From assembly GCA_964058845.1 (NCBI GenBank), contig CAXKVR010000016.1:124001-188000 (forward strand): a DNA stretch of 64,000 nucleotides, read 5' to 3'. Positions 46,501 to 55,899 of the stretch are shown here, piece after piece (the first letter of the stretch is position 1; every line of letters begins with the position of its first letter). Made by a program: the position numbers and the translations under genes. The stretch comes from Carex sylvatica. Its lineage: Eukaryota > Streptophyta > Magnoliopsida > Poales > Cyperaceae. The notes under the pieces are model-generated. The model saw nothing but the letters and a program-made list of their open reading frames with translations. It searched no databases and was not told the DNA's origin.

Positions 46501-47772
46501 CTGGTCTCTGGAGTTTTGCCCGCCACAATGTCCCACCAACATAAGAAGAAACTAAGGTCGGATTCCAAGTACTACTTTTGGGATGAGCCCTACCTCTTCA
46601 AGGTTGGAGTCGATGGCGTATTCCGACTTTGTGTCCCACTCGAGGAAACAGACTCTATTCTTGCGCATTGCCACTCGTCCGCTTATGGAGGACACTCTTC
46701 ATTCTCTAAGACCACTGCCAAGGTATTACAATCTTGTTTCTTTTGGTCTTCTCTTTTTAAAGATGCAAGATCTTTTGTTATAGCTTGTGACAGGTGCCAA
46801 AGGACCGGAAACATGACAAGACGAAGTGAGATGCCTCTCAACTTTATTCTTGAGGTTGAGATTTTTGATGTTTGGGGCATCGATTTCATGGGTCCATTCC
46901 CCTCTTCTCAAGGGAATGAGTATATTTTGGTGGCAGTCGACTATGTATCAAAGTAGGTTGAGGCAATGGCGTGCCGCAAAGCTGACTCGAATTCAGTAAG
47001 AAAGTTTTTCAATGAGATCATTTTCCCTCGTTTTGGGGTGCCTCGAGCTGTCATCAGTGACGGAGGCAAGCACTTCATCAATCGACAATTCAAAAAACTC
47101 TTGAGCCGACATGGGGTGACTCACAAGGTATCAACTTCTTATCACCCTCAAACTAATGGCCAAGCTGAGATTTCTAACAGGAAAATCAAGTCGATTTTAG
47201 AGAAAACAGTCGCAAGGACGAGAAAGGATTGGGCTTTCAAGCTGCATGATGCACTTTGGGCCTACCGCACCGCCTTCAAGACACCGATCGACATGAGCCC
47301 TTACAAGCTGGTGTATGGAAAGCCGTGTCACCTTCCCGTTGAAATTGAGCACAAGGCATTTTGGGCCACAAGAGCGATCAACATGGACCTGTTTGCAGCT
47401 GGAGAAAAGTGTGTCCTCGACTTGCATGAGCTGGAGGAAATGAGGTTGCATGCGTATGAGAATGCGAAATTTTACAAGGAAAAGACGAAGCGCTTGCACG
47501 ACCAACGCATTTTGCCTCGCCAGTTCAAAGATGGAGATCTTGTACTTTTATTTAATGCTAGATTGAGAATTTTTCCAGGTAAACTCAAATCAAGATGGTT
47601 CGGCCCATTTCAGGTGGAGAAAGTGTACCCTTTAGGAGCGGTTGATATCTGGAGTACAGAAAGTGGGACCTTCAAGGTAAATGATCAACGTCTCAAGCAC
47701 TACGTTGCTGACCACTTGATGAATGAGCGGAGTGTTCAGTTTCTTACTGACCCCGCTCCGATGGAAGCTTAA
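43510..47772 (+). pseudogene. pol region: protease, reverse transcriptase, RNase H, integrase
   Basis: It continues the gag frame without a shift. Order: aspartic protease (CDLGASVSLMP, about 44068-44100), reverse transcriptase (SPVHVVPKKGG, CIDYRKLN, catalytic FMDD at 45484-45495), RNase H (LMCDASDYAVGAVLG, YTDHAALRYL), HHCC integrase finger (AHCHSSAYGGHSSF, CDRCQRTGN), integrase core ([31 protein letters not shown]) and a C-terminal domain ending at TAA 47770-47772. An in-frame TAG at 46954-46956 falls inside the integrase core, at a position normally Trp. Linkers between protease and RT, and between RNase H and integrase, carry the dyad repeats, which are translated as HTDRT- or YGPY-like peptides. 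Confidence 0.9.
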
Positions 47773-48528
47773 GTTGCGAGGTGGTCTAGCTAAAGACCTA
47801 AAACGAGCGCTTCTTGGGAGGCAACCCAAGCACTTTTAAAATTGTTATGTTTAGTTATTTCTTTTATTTTTGTTTTAGTTTCCGAATATTTAGTTTTATA
47901 TTAGTTTAATTCTGACTTTTCAATTTGTAGTTGTTATTTTTCGATTCTGAGTAGATATGAGAAGAAACCATCTCTGGGGGGTTAGTACGGTCCGTACAAA
48001 CATTCATACGGGCCGTAGGGAAACCATTAGGCGCAGAACCTCAAAGAGGCGCGACCTTCTCTCTCTTCGTGTCCTTACAACTCGCCCTTTCCCTTTTATA
48101 CCCCACCCCCCCCGACAAACCCTACCCCACCCCACCAACTCTTGTCGTTTTCTTCCTACGGACCGAACACCACCCCATACCATAAACCCTAGCCAGCCGC
48201 CGCCTTCTCCTCCGCACCAACAACCGCTTTCCGCCTTTCGCAGCACACCACCCACCGGATCTCCACCACCTTTCTCTCCGCCCCTAGCGGATCACTAAGC
48301 CCTAGCCGCCGACACTCTCTCCTCTGCACCAGCTGCCCGATCTCCATCTCTCTCCGTGTACCACCGTTCAACCCTCGCGCTCAACACCACCTTCTACTAC
48401 CCGTCGCCTCCTTTCCATCTGAGCACACCACAACCCTACGGCACGTATAACTCACCATCCGACCCGTACCGACAGCCGTCCGACCCGTACAAAACCCCGT
48501 CCGGCCCATCCAGTTTCAACTGACAAAT
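47773..48528 (+). other. Spacer between pol and env-like frame
   Basis: The spacer is pyrimidine-rich and proline-codon-rich on the plus strand, with dyad sets j (47985-48018) and k (48437-48511). No gene seen. Confidence 0.6.
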
Positions 48529-49863
48529 ATGTCTGGTGAGCGCCGTCAAAAGCGACGCCAGGACCGCTCCCCCACACCTCCCCGTCATCCATCCCCGGAG
48601 CCCTATGACTCCGGCGCTGAACAAACCTCCTCTGGCGAATACACCGACCACGCCGACCGCTTCGCGGCACGGTATTTTGACATGCCCACTCGTCGGATGT
48701 ACGAGAATTTCATCTCTTTACAAAAGAAGATTTTTGAGAACACTGCCATGATCCACCTCGACACACTCAACAGCTTTGGAGTGGAAGATGATTTCATCCT
48801 TCTCACCACTAGGGTTGGGTTTAGCCCAGATTTCTGGAACCTCCACCATCCCACCTACGAGATGGACACCAAGGAATTCCTCTCCTCTCTCGAGCTCAAG
48901 TTGAACAACCAGGATGTCCCATTCATCAAATTCTGGCTGTGCAATCGCACCCATCGCGTCTACCTCTCTCTTTTCCGCGAATGGTTCGGCTTCCATAGTA
49001 CGCCCTCTACTGACACCCTCAGTTTCCGAGAGGGATGGGATCGCGATACCTTCTGGGCCATGATCACCGGCTGCCCTCGATCTGCCAATGCCCACTACCG
49101 CGCCCGCTACATCCCTCACCCGGTTCTTCGTATCATCCAGCGTGCCCTTGCCTCTACCATCTTCGCGCGCGGTGAGACTCAGAACCACACCAACAGCGTC
49201 GACCTCATGCTCATGGACACTATGCTCCGTCCCACCCCCGAGTATCCGGACTTGGCCTTTCTCATGGTCCAGCACTGGCTTGGGCAGCAAGCTAAGAACA
49301 AGCCAGGTGGAAAGATAAAAATTGGAGCCTATGTCGAGGTCATCAAGCAACGCCTAGGCTTGGGGGCGTATCCGGGTCGCGACATCTGTCCTGGCCCCAC
49401 TCTTATGGATCCTGAGAGCTTCCGCCAGGCCCTCTTCCTCTCTATCTCCCGCGGACCCGCCGGTCACTCTGACTACTATGACTAGCGCTTTGTGGATGGC
49501 TCTTCACGTTGCCTCCCATTTGGCCCATCCATCTCCGTGGCTGACCCCTCCACCTGGTTAGTCTCTGCGACTCCACCCCCTCACTCGGACATTCCCAGTT
49601 TCTCCTCCCAGCCACCCACATCTGAGTATGCACGCCATTGCCCAGCTGACCCCTCTCTTAGGGATATCTACTCCCTCCTGACTGACATCCGGGACACTCA
49701 GCTGCAGCAGGGCCGTGACATCACAGCCATCCAGCAGCAGTCAGCTCAGCACACCACTCGACTGGATGAGATTAGTGGGTACATGGCTGACTATGCCGAG
49801 CGCCTTGGTGACATTGAGGACCAGTTTCGCGACTGGCGCTTCGACCCCTCCTCTGACTACTGA
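48529..49863 (+). pseudogene. Env-like third frame of the Athila-type element
   Basis: This 445-codon frame begins MSGERRQKRRQDRSPTPPR and contains RFAARYFDMPTRRMYENF, VPFIKFWLCNRTHRVYLS and a C-terminal QLQQGRDITAIQQQSAQHTT coiled-coil-like stretch. It sits where Athila elements carry their env-like or ORF3 protein of unknown role. A TAG at 49483-49485 interrupts it; the same frame continues to TGA at 49861-49863. I see no clear signal peptide or membrane anchor, so the 'env' label is positional. Confidence 0.7.
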
Positions 49864-50808
49864 TCAGGTTCTTCCTACCCCAGCTTATTTATTTTTCCAT
49901 TACATGTCTTGAAGCATTGAGGGAAATGCTCAGACTAAGCTTGGGGGGGTGATTAGTTATTTTCCTTATTTGCATTTAGTTTGTTCTTTTTGTTTTTTGT
50001 GCTTGCATGTTTTGAGGATTAAATTTGTGTGAATTGCGTGAATCGGGGTCCAATTTGAGAAATTTTGGTTGGGAAATGGTTGAATTAGGAAAATTGGAAA
50101 TAATCACGCATTTGGTTGAAAGAACTGTGTACGATAGTCTGTTTTGGGACTTTTGTGGGATTGAATTGAATTGTGTCAAGAAAGCATTTGAAACCGGACT
50201 ATGCCTTGTGAAAATAGAAAAATGGGATTTCAAAGCAATAGAAAGATTTGGACATCCATTGGTATGAATGAATATCATTGGATGTGTGTATTCATGATGT
50301 ATACGAAGAGAAAAGATGGAGAATATAAGAGTACTGACAATAAGCCATGTTAGGCGCCTTTGAGCTCGTCTCCCATACGGACCGTACCCAGATCATACGG
50401 ACCGTACACCTAAAATAAAAAAAAAAACTAAAAAGAGCCTTTACATACATCAACACACAAAGTCCGCAACTTTCTGACCTAAGCTTGTTCCAAGCTTGGG
50501 GGAATTTCCAACCACAAATGAGGGCATAAATTTGGTAAAGAATGAACTATTGATGCGTTTGATTGCTTAATTCTTACAAATAGCAATACATTCTTGAAGT
50601 TAGGGTTTGATCAATTGAATTGTGGGGTGAATCAAAGTTGACCAAAGGAAACCAAATTACTATCCAAAATGAAGATTTCTAACGAACGCAAGATCATGCA
50701 CATTTTTCCTCTTGGTAGATTAACTTGCATATAGGTAAGTCCAACAACCAAAAACACACCTAAGTTAGAATTTTTGCTTGAGGACAAGCAAAGTTCAAGC
50801 TTGGGGGA
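49864..50808 (+). other. 3' untranslated zone with three polypurine-tract-like copies
   Basis: 'aagcttggggg' occurs at about 49936, 50494 and 50797. The last copy, after 'gcttgaggacaagcaaagtt', is in the position of the true polypurine tract, and the element ends directly there. Dyad set l is at 50375-50407. Confidence 0.7.
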
Positions 50809-50813
50809 GATTC

Positions 50814-51865
50814 CAATACTTTAAAACTTAATACCCTCTTTTGTAATACCCAATTATCATCCATCAAATACCCGGTAATACAAGAGTACCCGAGTCCATG
50901 TTTACCGACAGTCAATATATCGGAGGTAATTGAGACTCTATTGTTTTTGTATGCAAATGTAGCTCGTAGCTCATTTTTTGTAATGGTAAATTGATTTTTC
51001 ATTTCACTAACCATCTTTCTATGATGAATCATCTTGTACATTGGTTGACCACACCTCCAAATGACCAACCAGGTAAAACTCAAGCAACCACCCATACTTA
51101 TTGGTTGTTCTTTATAGGTAATGTATCGGGCCAATTTACTAAGCATTTTTTATTCATCAAATTTTGGGTTGTTTCTGGTACCATTCGCGTTCACAAGAAT
51201 TTGGATTTGTCTCGGTCCATCATTTTCACTTGGTTCTTGACCCTTTTTTCATGCATTTCGACATGTCTCTTAAAGCTAGTCATACAAATATGTTGTTTAT
51301 ACTCAAAATTCAATTTCTTGCAATTTTTTGCCTTACATTGTTGATGTTGCATAGTGCCCTCCCCATCTCTTATCCAATCATAGTATATCAACCACAGTTG
51401 ATTGTATTCGGACCATCTTTTAGCCTTCTTTTCTGATAATTCTTGTGGGGGGGGATACTTGTCGAATGAGGGACATCAACCTCTTAAATTTTGGAGACAC
51501 TTTTAGAAGGATTATCTTCTATAGTGGACGTGAATTGACTCGATGCTACTAAAGAAGTGCCTCCATATGCATACGGTGGTGTCGATTGATGTGTTTCTTG
51601 TGGAATGAATATGTTTGGATCATTTGAAGTATAATACGGTGCATTCATTTGGGGGTTGTTGATTACTTGTTTGTAGTACTTGGTCCCTTCTTTGATAATT
51701 TTGTGGATAATTTTGTGGATAATTAGTTGGTGGCATTTGGGAGGAACTATCAAGATAATTATTTGGATAATTTTGTAGATAATTAGGTGGTAGCATATCG
51801 TAGCCAAAAATAAAGTCTGACATTCTAGCGATGTCTTCGTCCACCGATTCGCGATAAGATGTCAT
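50814..51865 (-). pseudogene. hAT transposase, N-terminal part (broken)
   Basis: From the 5' end of the minus strand: a start near 51865 (MTSYRESVDEDIARMSDF) with Asn/Tyr/Pro/Gln-rich repeats; then a BED-type zinc-finger region at about 51191-51391 (CKAKNCKKL...TSFKRHVEMH); then 50814-51146 with AYKNNRVSITSDI (first catalytic Asp region) and CITGYLMDDNWVLQKRVLSF. The frame changes between these blocks, so it is degenerate. The gene is cut at 50813 by the retrotransposon and resumes at 40373 and below. Confidence 0.8.
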
Positions 51866-52134
51866 TTTTTAAACCTGTTCAAAAAAATAAATATAAATTA
51901 ATTCACATATTCAAAAAAATAAATCTAACCTATTTTTTTAACCTATTAAAAATAAAACCGAATTTAAAAAATAAAATCTAACATATTCAAAACAAATCTA
52001 ATTACTTCACATATTCACAAAAATAAATCTAACATCTTTTTTTAACCTATTAAAAATAAATTCAAATTTTAAAAATTAAATCTAACCTATTCAAAAAATA
52101 AATCTAACATTTTTTTAACCTATTAAAAATAAAA

Positions 52135-52320
52135 ACAGAAATAGAAATAGAAATAAAAAAAATAAAAAAATATGTTGTTTCGGCCTCTGTTCCTGGCAGG
52201 AACAGGCTGTTTTGGCCTTTGTAGAGAAGTTGTATTTTCTGCAAAAGCCGAAATAGGCTGTTCCGACCAGGAATAGAGGCTGAAACAACATATTTTTTTT
52301 CTGTTTTTTTATTTCTATTT
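52135..52320. repeat. Large imperfect hairpin
   Basis: The arms run from 'aaatagaaataaaaaaaata' through 'tatgttgtttcggcctctgt' on the left to 'aggctgaaacaacatat' and 'tttatttctattt' on the right. A second inner pair ('caggctgttttggc' and 'gccgaaataggctg') shortens the loop to about 30 bases. Confidence 0.75.
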
Positions 52321-52551
52321 AAAAAAAATAAATCTAATCTATTTAAAAATAAATCTAACATTTTTATTATAAATCTAACCTATTCAAAATAAATCTAACA
52401 TTTTTATTATAAATCTAATATAACATATTTAAATTTTAACATTCAACAAATTTTAATCTAATAATCTAACCATATTCAAAAATATTTCTAACATTCAAAG
52501 ATTTCTAACTATTTAACCTATTCAAAAATAAATCTAATATTATAAATAAAA

Positions 52552-53224
52552 GGGGCAATTTCATGTATATTCCTCAAAAGTTTTAATATTACATATTTAT
52601 CCCTCCAAAATTAATAATTACATATTTATCCTTAAAAATCTTACAAACTCACATATTTGTCCAATCTAACTCTATAACATATCAAATTTCTCCAAAAATA
52701 ATTAAATAATATTTTTTTAAATGTAAAAAATTATTGTACAGTATTAATTAAAAAAATATAGTGACTATTATGCTCTTCATTTTTGTCTCTTTAGTCCGTC
52801 TATGTTCTCTTCTCTCTAAGGTGCCAAACCTTCCGCCTCTCTATCCAAAATGAAAAATTAAAGCAGCGAGAGATAGCATAAATCTGTGAGAGGGGAGGCG
52901 ACTAGGGAAGGCGAGGAGAAATCTGTGATTCGGTGCATTTGGAGAGAGGTGGGGGAAATTTGGCGCCTTACAAAGAAGAGAACTCAACTGGATTAAAGAG
53001 GCCGAATGGCATAATGGTCAACATATTATTAATTAATATTGTAAAATGAATTTTAAAGTTAAAAAAATATTTAATTATTTTTGGAGATATTTGATATGTT
53101 ATAGAGTTAGATTGGACAAATATGTGAGTTTGTACAATTTTCAAGGATAAATATGTAATTACTAATTTTGGAGGGATAAATACGTAATATTGAAACTTTT
53201 GAGGAATATATATGAAATTCCCCC
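52552..53224. mobile_element. Foldback (MULE-type) element, perfect 9-bp target duplication
   Basis: The arms of about 180 bp start GGGGCAATTTCATGTATATT and end (reverse complement) GGGGGAATTTCATATATATT. TAAATAAAA flanks both sides (52543-52551 and 53225-53233). The centre (about 52790-53000) is more GC-rich and not repeated in the arms, so it may be captured host sequence. Confidence 0.9.
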
Positions 53225-54951
53225 TAAATAAAATCTAACATATTTAAAAATGAATCTAACATGTAAAATCAAAATATATCCAAATTTGAAAAATAAAATC
53301 TAACCTATTCAAAACAAATCTAATTACTTCACATATTCACAAAAATAAATATAACCTATTTATTTAACCTATTAAAAATAAATTCGAATTTCAAAAATAA
53401 AATCTAACCTATTAATAATAAATCTAATTACTTCACATATTCTAAATAATAAATCTAACCTATTTATTTAACCCATTAAAAATAAATCCGAATTTCAAAA
53501 ATAAAATCTAACCTATTAAAAATAAATCTAATTACTTCACATATTCTAAAAAATAAATCTAACCTATTTATTTAATTCATTAAAAATAAATCCGAATTTT
53601 AAAAATAAAATATAACCTATTAAAAATAAATCTAATTACTTCACATATTCTAAAAAATAAATCTAACCTATTTATTTAACCCATTAAAAATAAATTCGAA
53701 TTTCAAAAATAAAATCTAACCTATTAAAAATAAATCTAACTTATTTATTTAACCCATTAAAAATAAATCTGAATTTCAAAAATAAATCTAATTACTTCAC
53801 ATATTAAAAAAAAATCTAACATATTTTTGTAACCTATTAAAAATAAATCCGAATTTCAAAAATAAAATCTAACATATTCAAAACAAATCTAATTACTTCA
53901 CATCTAACAAATCTAACATAAACTAAATAAATATAACATATTCAATAAATCTAACAAATCTAACATAAAATAAATCTAATTACTTAACAAATTTAACAAA
54001 TCTAACAAATCTAATTACTTAACATTCAATAAATCTATGCTAGCATAAACTAAATTTACTCTACAAAAATAAATTAATCTAACATGAAATAAATGTAACA
54101 TTTAAATCCTGCTAAAAAAATCTTGCAGGAGGTGCTGAACTTTGTAATTTCGATATTTTCGTAATTCCATTTGCGTATTTGTAGAATGAATTAAATTTAC
54201 AACTATATTTTTTTAAAACAATAAATTTAAAAATTGAGAATAATAAAAATTGAGATTGAGAGAATGAGAGAATAAGAGATTGAGAGATTGAGATAATGAG
54301 ATAATGTGAAAATATTGAGAAGAAGAGGGATGTATTTAAAAAATTTTGATTGGAGTGAGAATAAAATTTGAAATTTAATAAAATAAAAAACCCGGGGGCA
54401 CGAGTAAGGTCCGGACGATCCGTATTTGATTTGACCGGTCCGAGAGGGGGGGATTTTGAAAAAAATTGAAATTTAAAAAATAAACGGGTACACGGATGCG
54501 GGCACGTATACACGGGCTCACGGGCACAGATTAACGGGCACTACGGTCCGGGTATGCACAGATTTTATCCCAAAAAATTGGTTTCGGTCTGTTTAATATC
54601 CGTGCTCGTGTACCCGTGTACCCGTGTATCCGTGCATACCCGTGGCACGGACACAATCCGATCCGGACACAGACATGAGCGGACCAAATCGGGTTTAGCT
54701 CCCGAGGGTTTTGTCAAACCACTACTGATACATGATTGATTGAAGGTATATATTTATTGCTCCGGAGTTTTGATAAGAGAAGGTAAATGAAAAGCAAGCT
54801 AAGTAGATCAAATGAGAGAAGCAGATGACACCCCGGGTAACGGGGTGGGTTAGATGGAAATTAAATTAAATGGACTGCGGCAGGTTCCAGATTTCAATTG
54901 GGTCTCTGGATGTAACTTAAAAAAAAAAACTAAAATAGATATTTTTTTGTT

Positions 54952-55591
54952 GGAGGAATTTCACGTATATCTTTAAATTTCTTTTTAAAATTACGTATTT
55001 TTTTCTCTAAACTTTTAAAAAATCACAAATTTATCAATTATATTGTCTTTTATATGAAAACTCATTCTAAATTTATACCCATTTTATTTTTTATTAAAAG
55101 CATAAAATGCTTCATCGAACTCAAATTTGAATATGAAGAGTTTCTCTACCGTTCGATCCACGTGTATCGCATTAAGATCTACACGCGTCGCTTCAACTTT
55201 CATGTGTGTTCGCTTTAAGATTTGTGCTAACCTAGCGTGCATGAATCTTAAAGCAATTTTGATCTGTGCACATCGCATTAAGATATGTGCATGTTGCTTC
55301 ACTATTCATGTGTTTGCTTCAAAAATCATGCTGATCTAGCGTGTACGTGTCTTAAAGAAGTTCGGACAGTAGAGTACTCTTCAAATTCAAATTTTAGTTA
55401 GATGGACGTTTTATATTTTAATGAGAGGGTATAATAGGTATTTTTAAATTTCAAATGAGTTTTAATATAAAAGACAATAAAATGGATAAATTTGTAAGTT
55501 TTTCAAGTTTAGAGGGAATACATAATTTCAAAGTTTAGATGAAAAAATATATAATTTTGAAGTTTTTGAGGGGTATACGTGAAATTCCCCC
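54952..55591. mobile_element. Second foldback element of the same superfamily
   Basis: The left arm begins GGAGGAATTTCACGTATAT; the right arm ends ATACGTGAAATTCCCCC. Arms are about 150 bp. The middle (about 55110-55400) contains a second inverted pair ('aaatttgaatatgaagagt' and 'actcttcaaattcaaattt'). The target duplication is not convincing. Confidence 0.75.
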
Positions 55592-55899
55592 TTTTGATTT
55601 TTGATTTTTGAGTAACTATATGGAATATGCATATTACATTACGGAGATATGCGTGTTATGAATTTAGTTATATATTTGAAAATTTTAAACAGTTAATTAA
55701 AACAGTTAAACATTATTTTTTATAAAAATATATTTGTAGATCAAATTTAATATTTTTTTAGATTTATGTTATTATTTTTTAATAGGTAGAATATCACTAA
55801 TTTATGGTACATAATTTTCAAATCAATTAATACTCTATCTATCTGAAAAGTTAATAAAAAAATATTCTAAAAAGGTGTAACTTTTGATCTCCAAGTATA

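Larger units (their letters stand above)
40544..50407. repeat. Dispersed paired 13-bp dyad repeats, RTACGGNCCGTAY
   Basis: Twelve sets. First-copy starts, with partners 20-21 bp on: 40544/40565, 40644/40665, 41479/41500, 42053/42073, 43562/43582, 43664/43684, 44589/44609, 44691/44711, 46370/46391/46412/46433, 47985/48006, a degenerate quadruple 48437/48457/48478/48499, and 50375/50395. Each copy is dyad-symmetric about its centre base. None was seen elsewhere in the window. Confidence 0.9.
40374..50808 (+). mobile_element. Athila-type Ty3/gypsy retrotransposon lacking a 3' LTR
   Basis: In order: 5' LTR (40374-about 41842), primer-binding site (41849-41866), gag and pol in one frame (42127-47772), a spacer, an env-like frame (48529-49863), a 3' untranslated zone and a terminal polypurine tract 'aagcttggggga'. 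The inserted DNA is bordered by GATTC on both sides (40369-40373 and 50809-50813). Removing it and one GATTC rejoins the hAT transposase codons in phase. No second LTR follows the polypurine tract. Premature stops break gag-pol in three places and the env-like frame once. Lineage is judged from the primer-binding site, the pol order PR-RT-RH-IN and the env-like third frame typical of Athila. Confidence 0.85.
51890..54010. repeat. AT-rich tandem array, period about 70-106 bp, inside the hAT element
   Basis: The unit has 'attaaaaataaatccgaatt', 'aaaataaaatctaacctatt' and 'taattacttcacatatt'. 'cgaattt'-type marks fall near 51958, 52060, 53392, 53489, 53592, 53698, 53769 and 53849. The array lies upstream of the transposase start and is split by the hairpin at 52135-52320 and the foldback element at 52552-53224. 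Confidence 0.75.
37877..54724 (-). mobile_element. hAT transposon, interrupted by a nested retrotransposon
   Basis: The left end TAGTGGTTTGCAAACGG and right end (reverse complement TAGTGGTTTGACAAAAC) form short terminal inverted repeats. The 8-bp target duplications are ctggtaca (37869-37876) and ctgataca (54725-54732), with one change. Both subterminal zones (about 37918-38095 and 54480-54660) are packed with 'acggg'/'cccgt' motifs, as expected of transposase-binding clusters. Inside lie a broken transposase gene on the minus strand, a 9-bp-TSD MITE (39011-39397), the 10.4-kb Athila-type element (40374-50808), a 673-bp foldback element and an AT-rich repeat array. Without the large insertion the element would be about 6.4 kb. 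Confidence 0.88.

Noticed and set aside
43510..47772. Integrated pararetrovirus as the source of the pol genes
   Set aside because: An integrase, an LTR-type leader, a 5-bp target duplication and an Athila-style third frame are present, and no movement-protein frame was seen.
48718..49350. 210-residue minus-strand frame opposite the env-like region
   Set aside because: It is a shadow of the plus-strand frame; it has no family features and sits inside a retrotransposon.
40544..50407. CRISPR-like array suggested by repeated 13-mers
   Set aside because: The copies are in short sets spread over 10 kb of a plant retrotransposon. They are dyad-symmetric and there are no uniform spacers.
50809..52100. 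Hidden 3' LTR to the right of the retrotransposon
   Set aside because: The bases from 50814 on encode hAT transposase on the minus strand and do not resemble 40374-41842.
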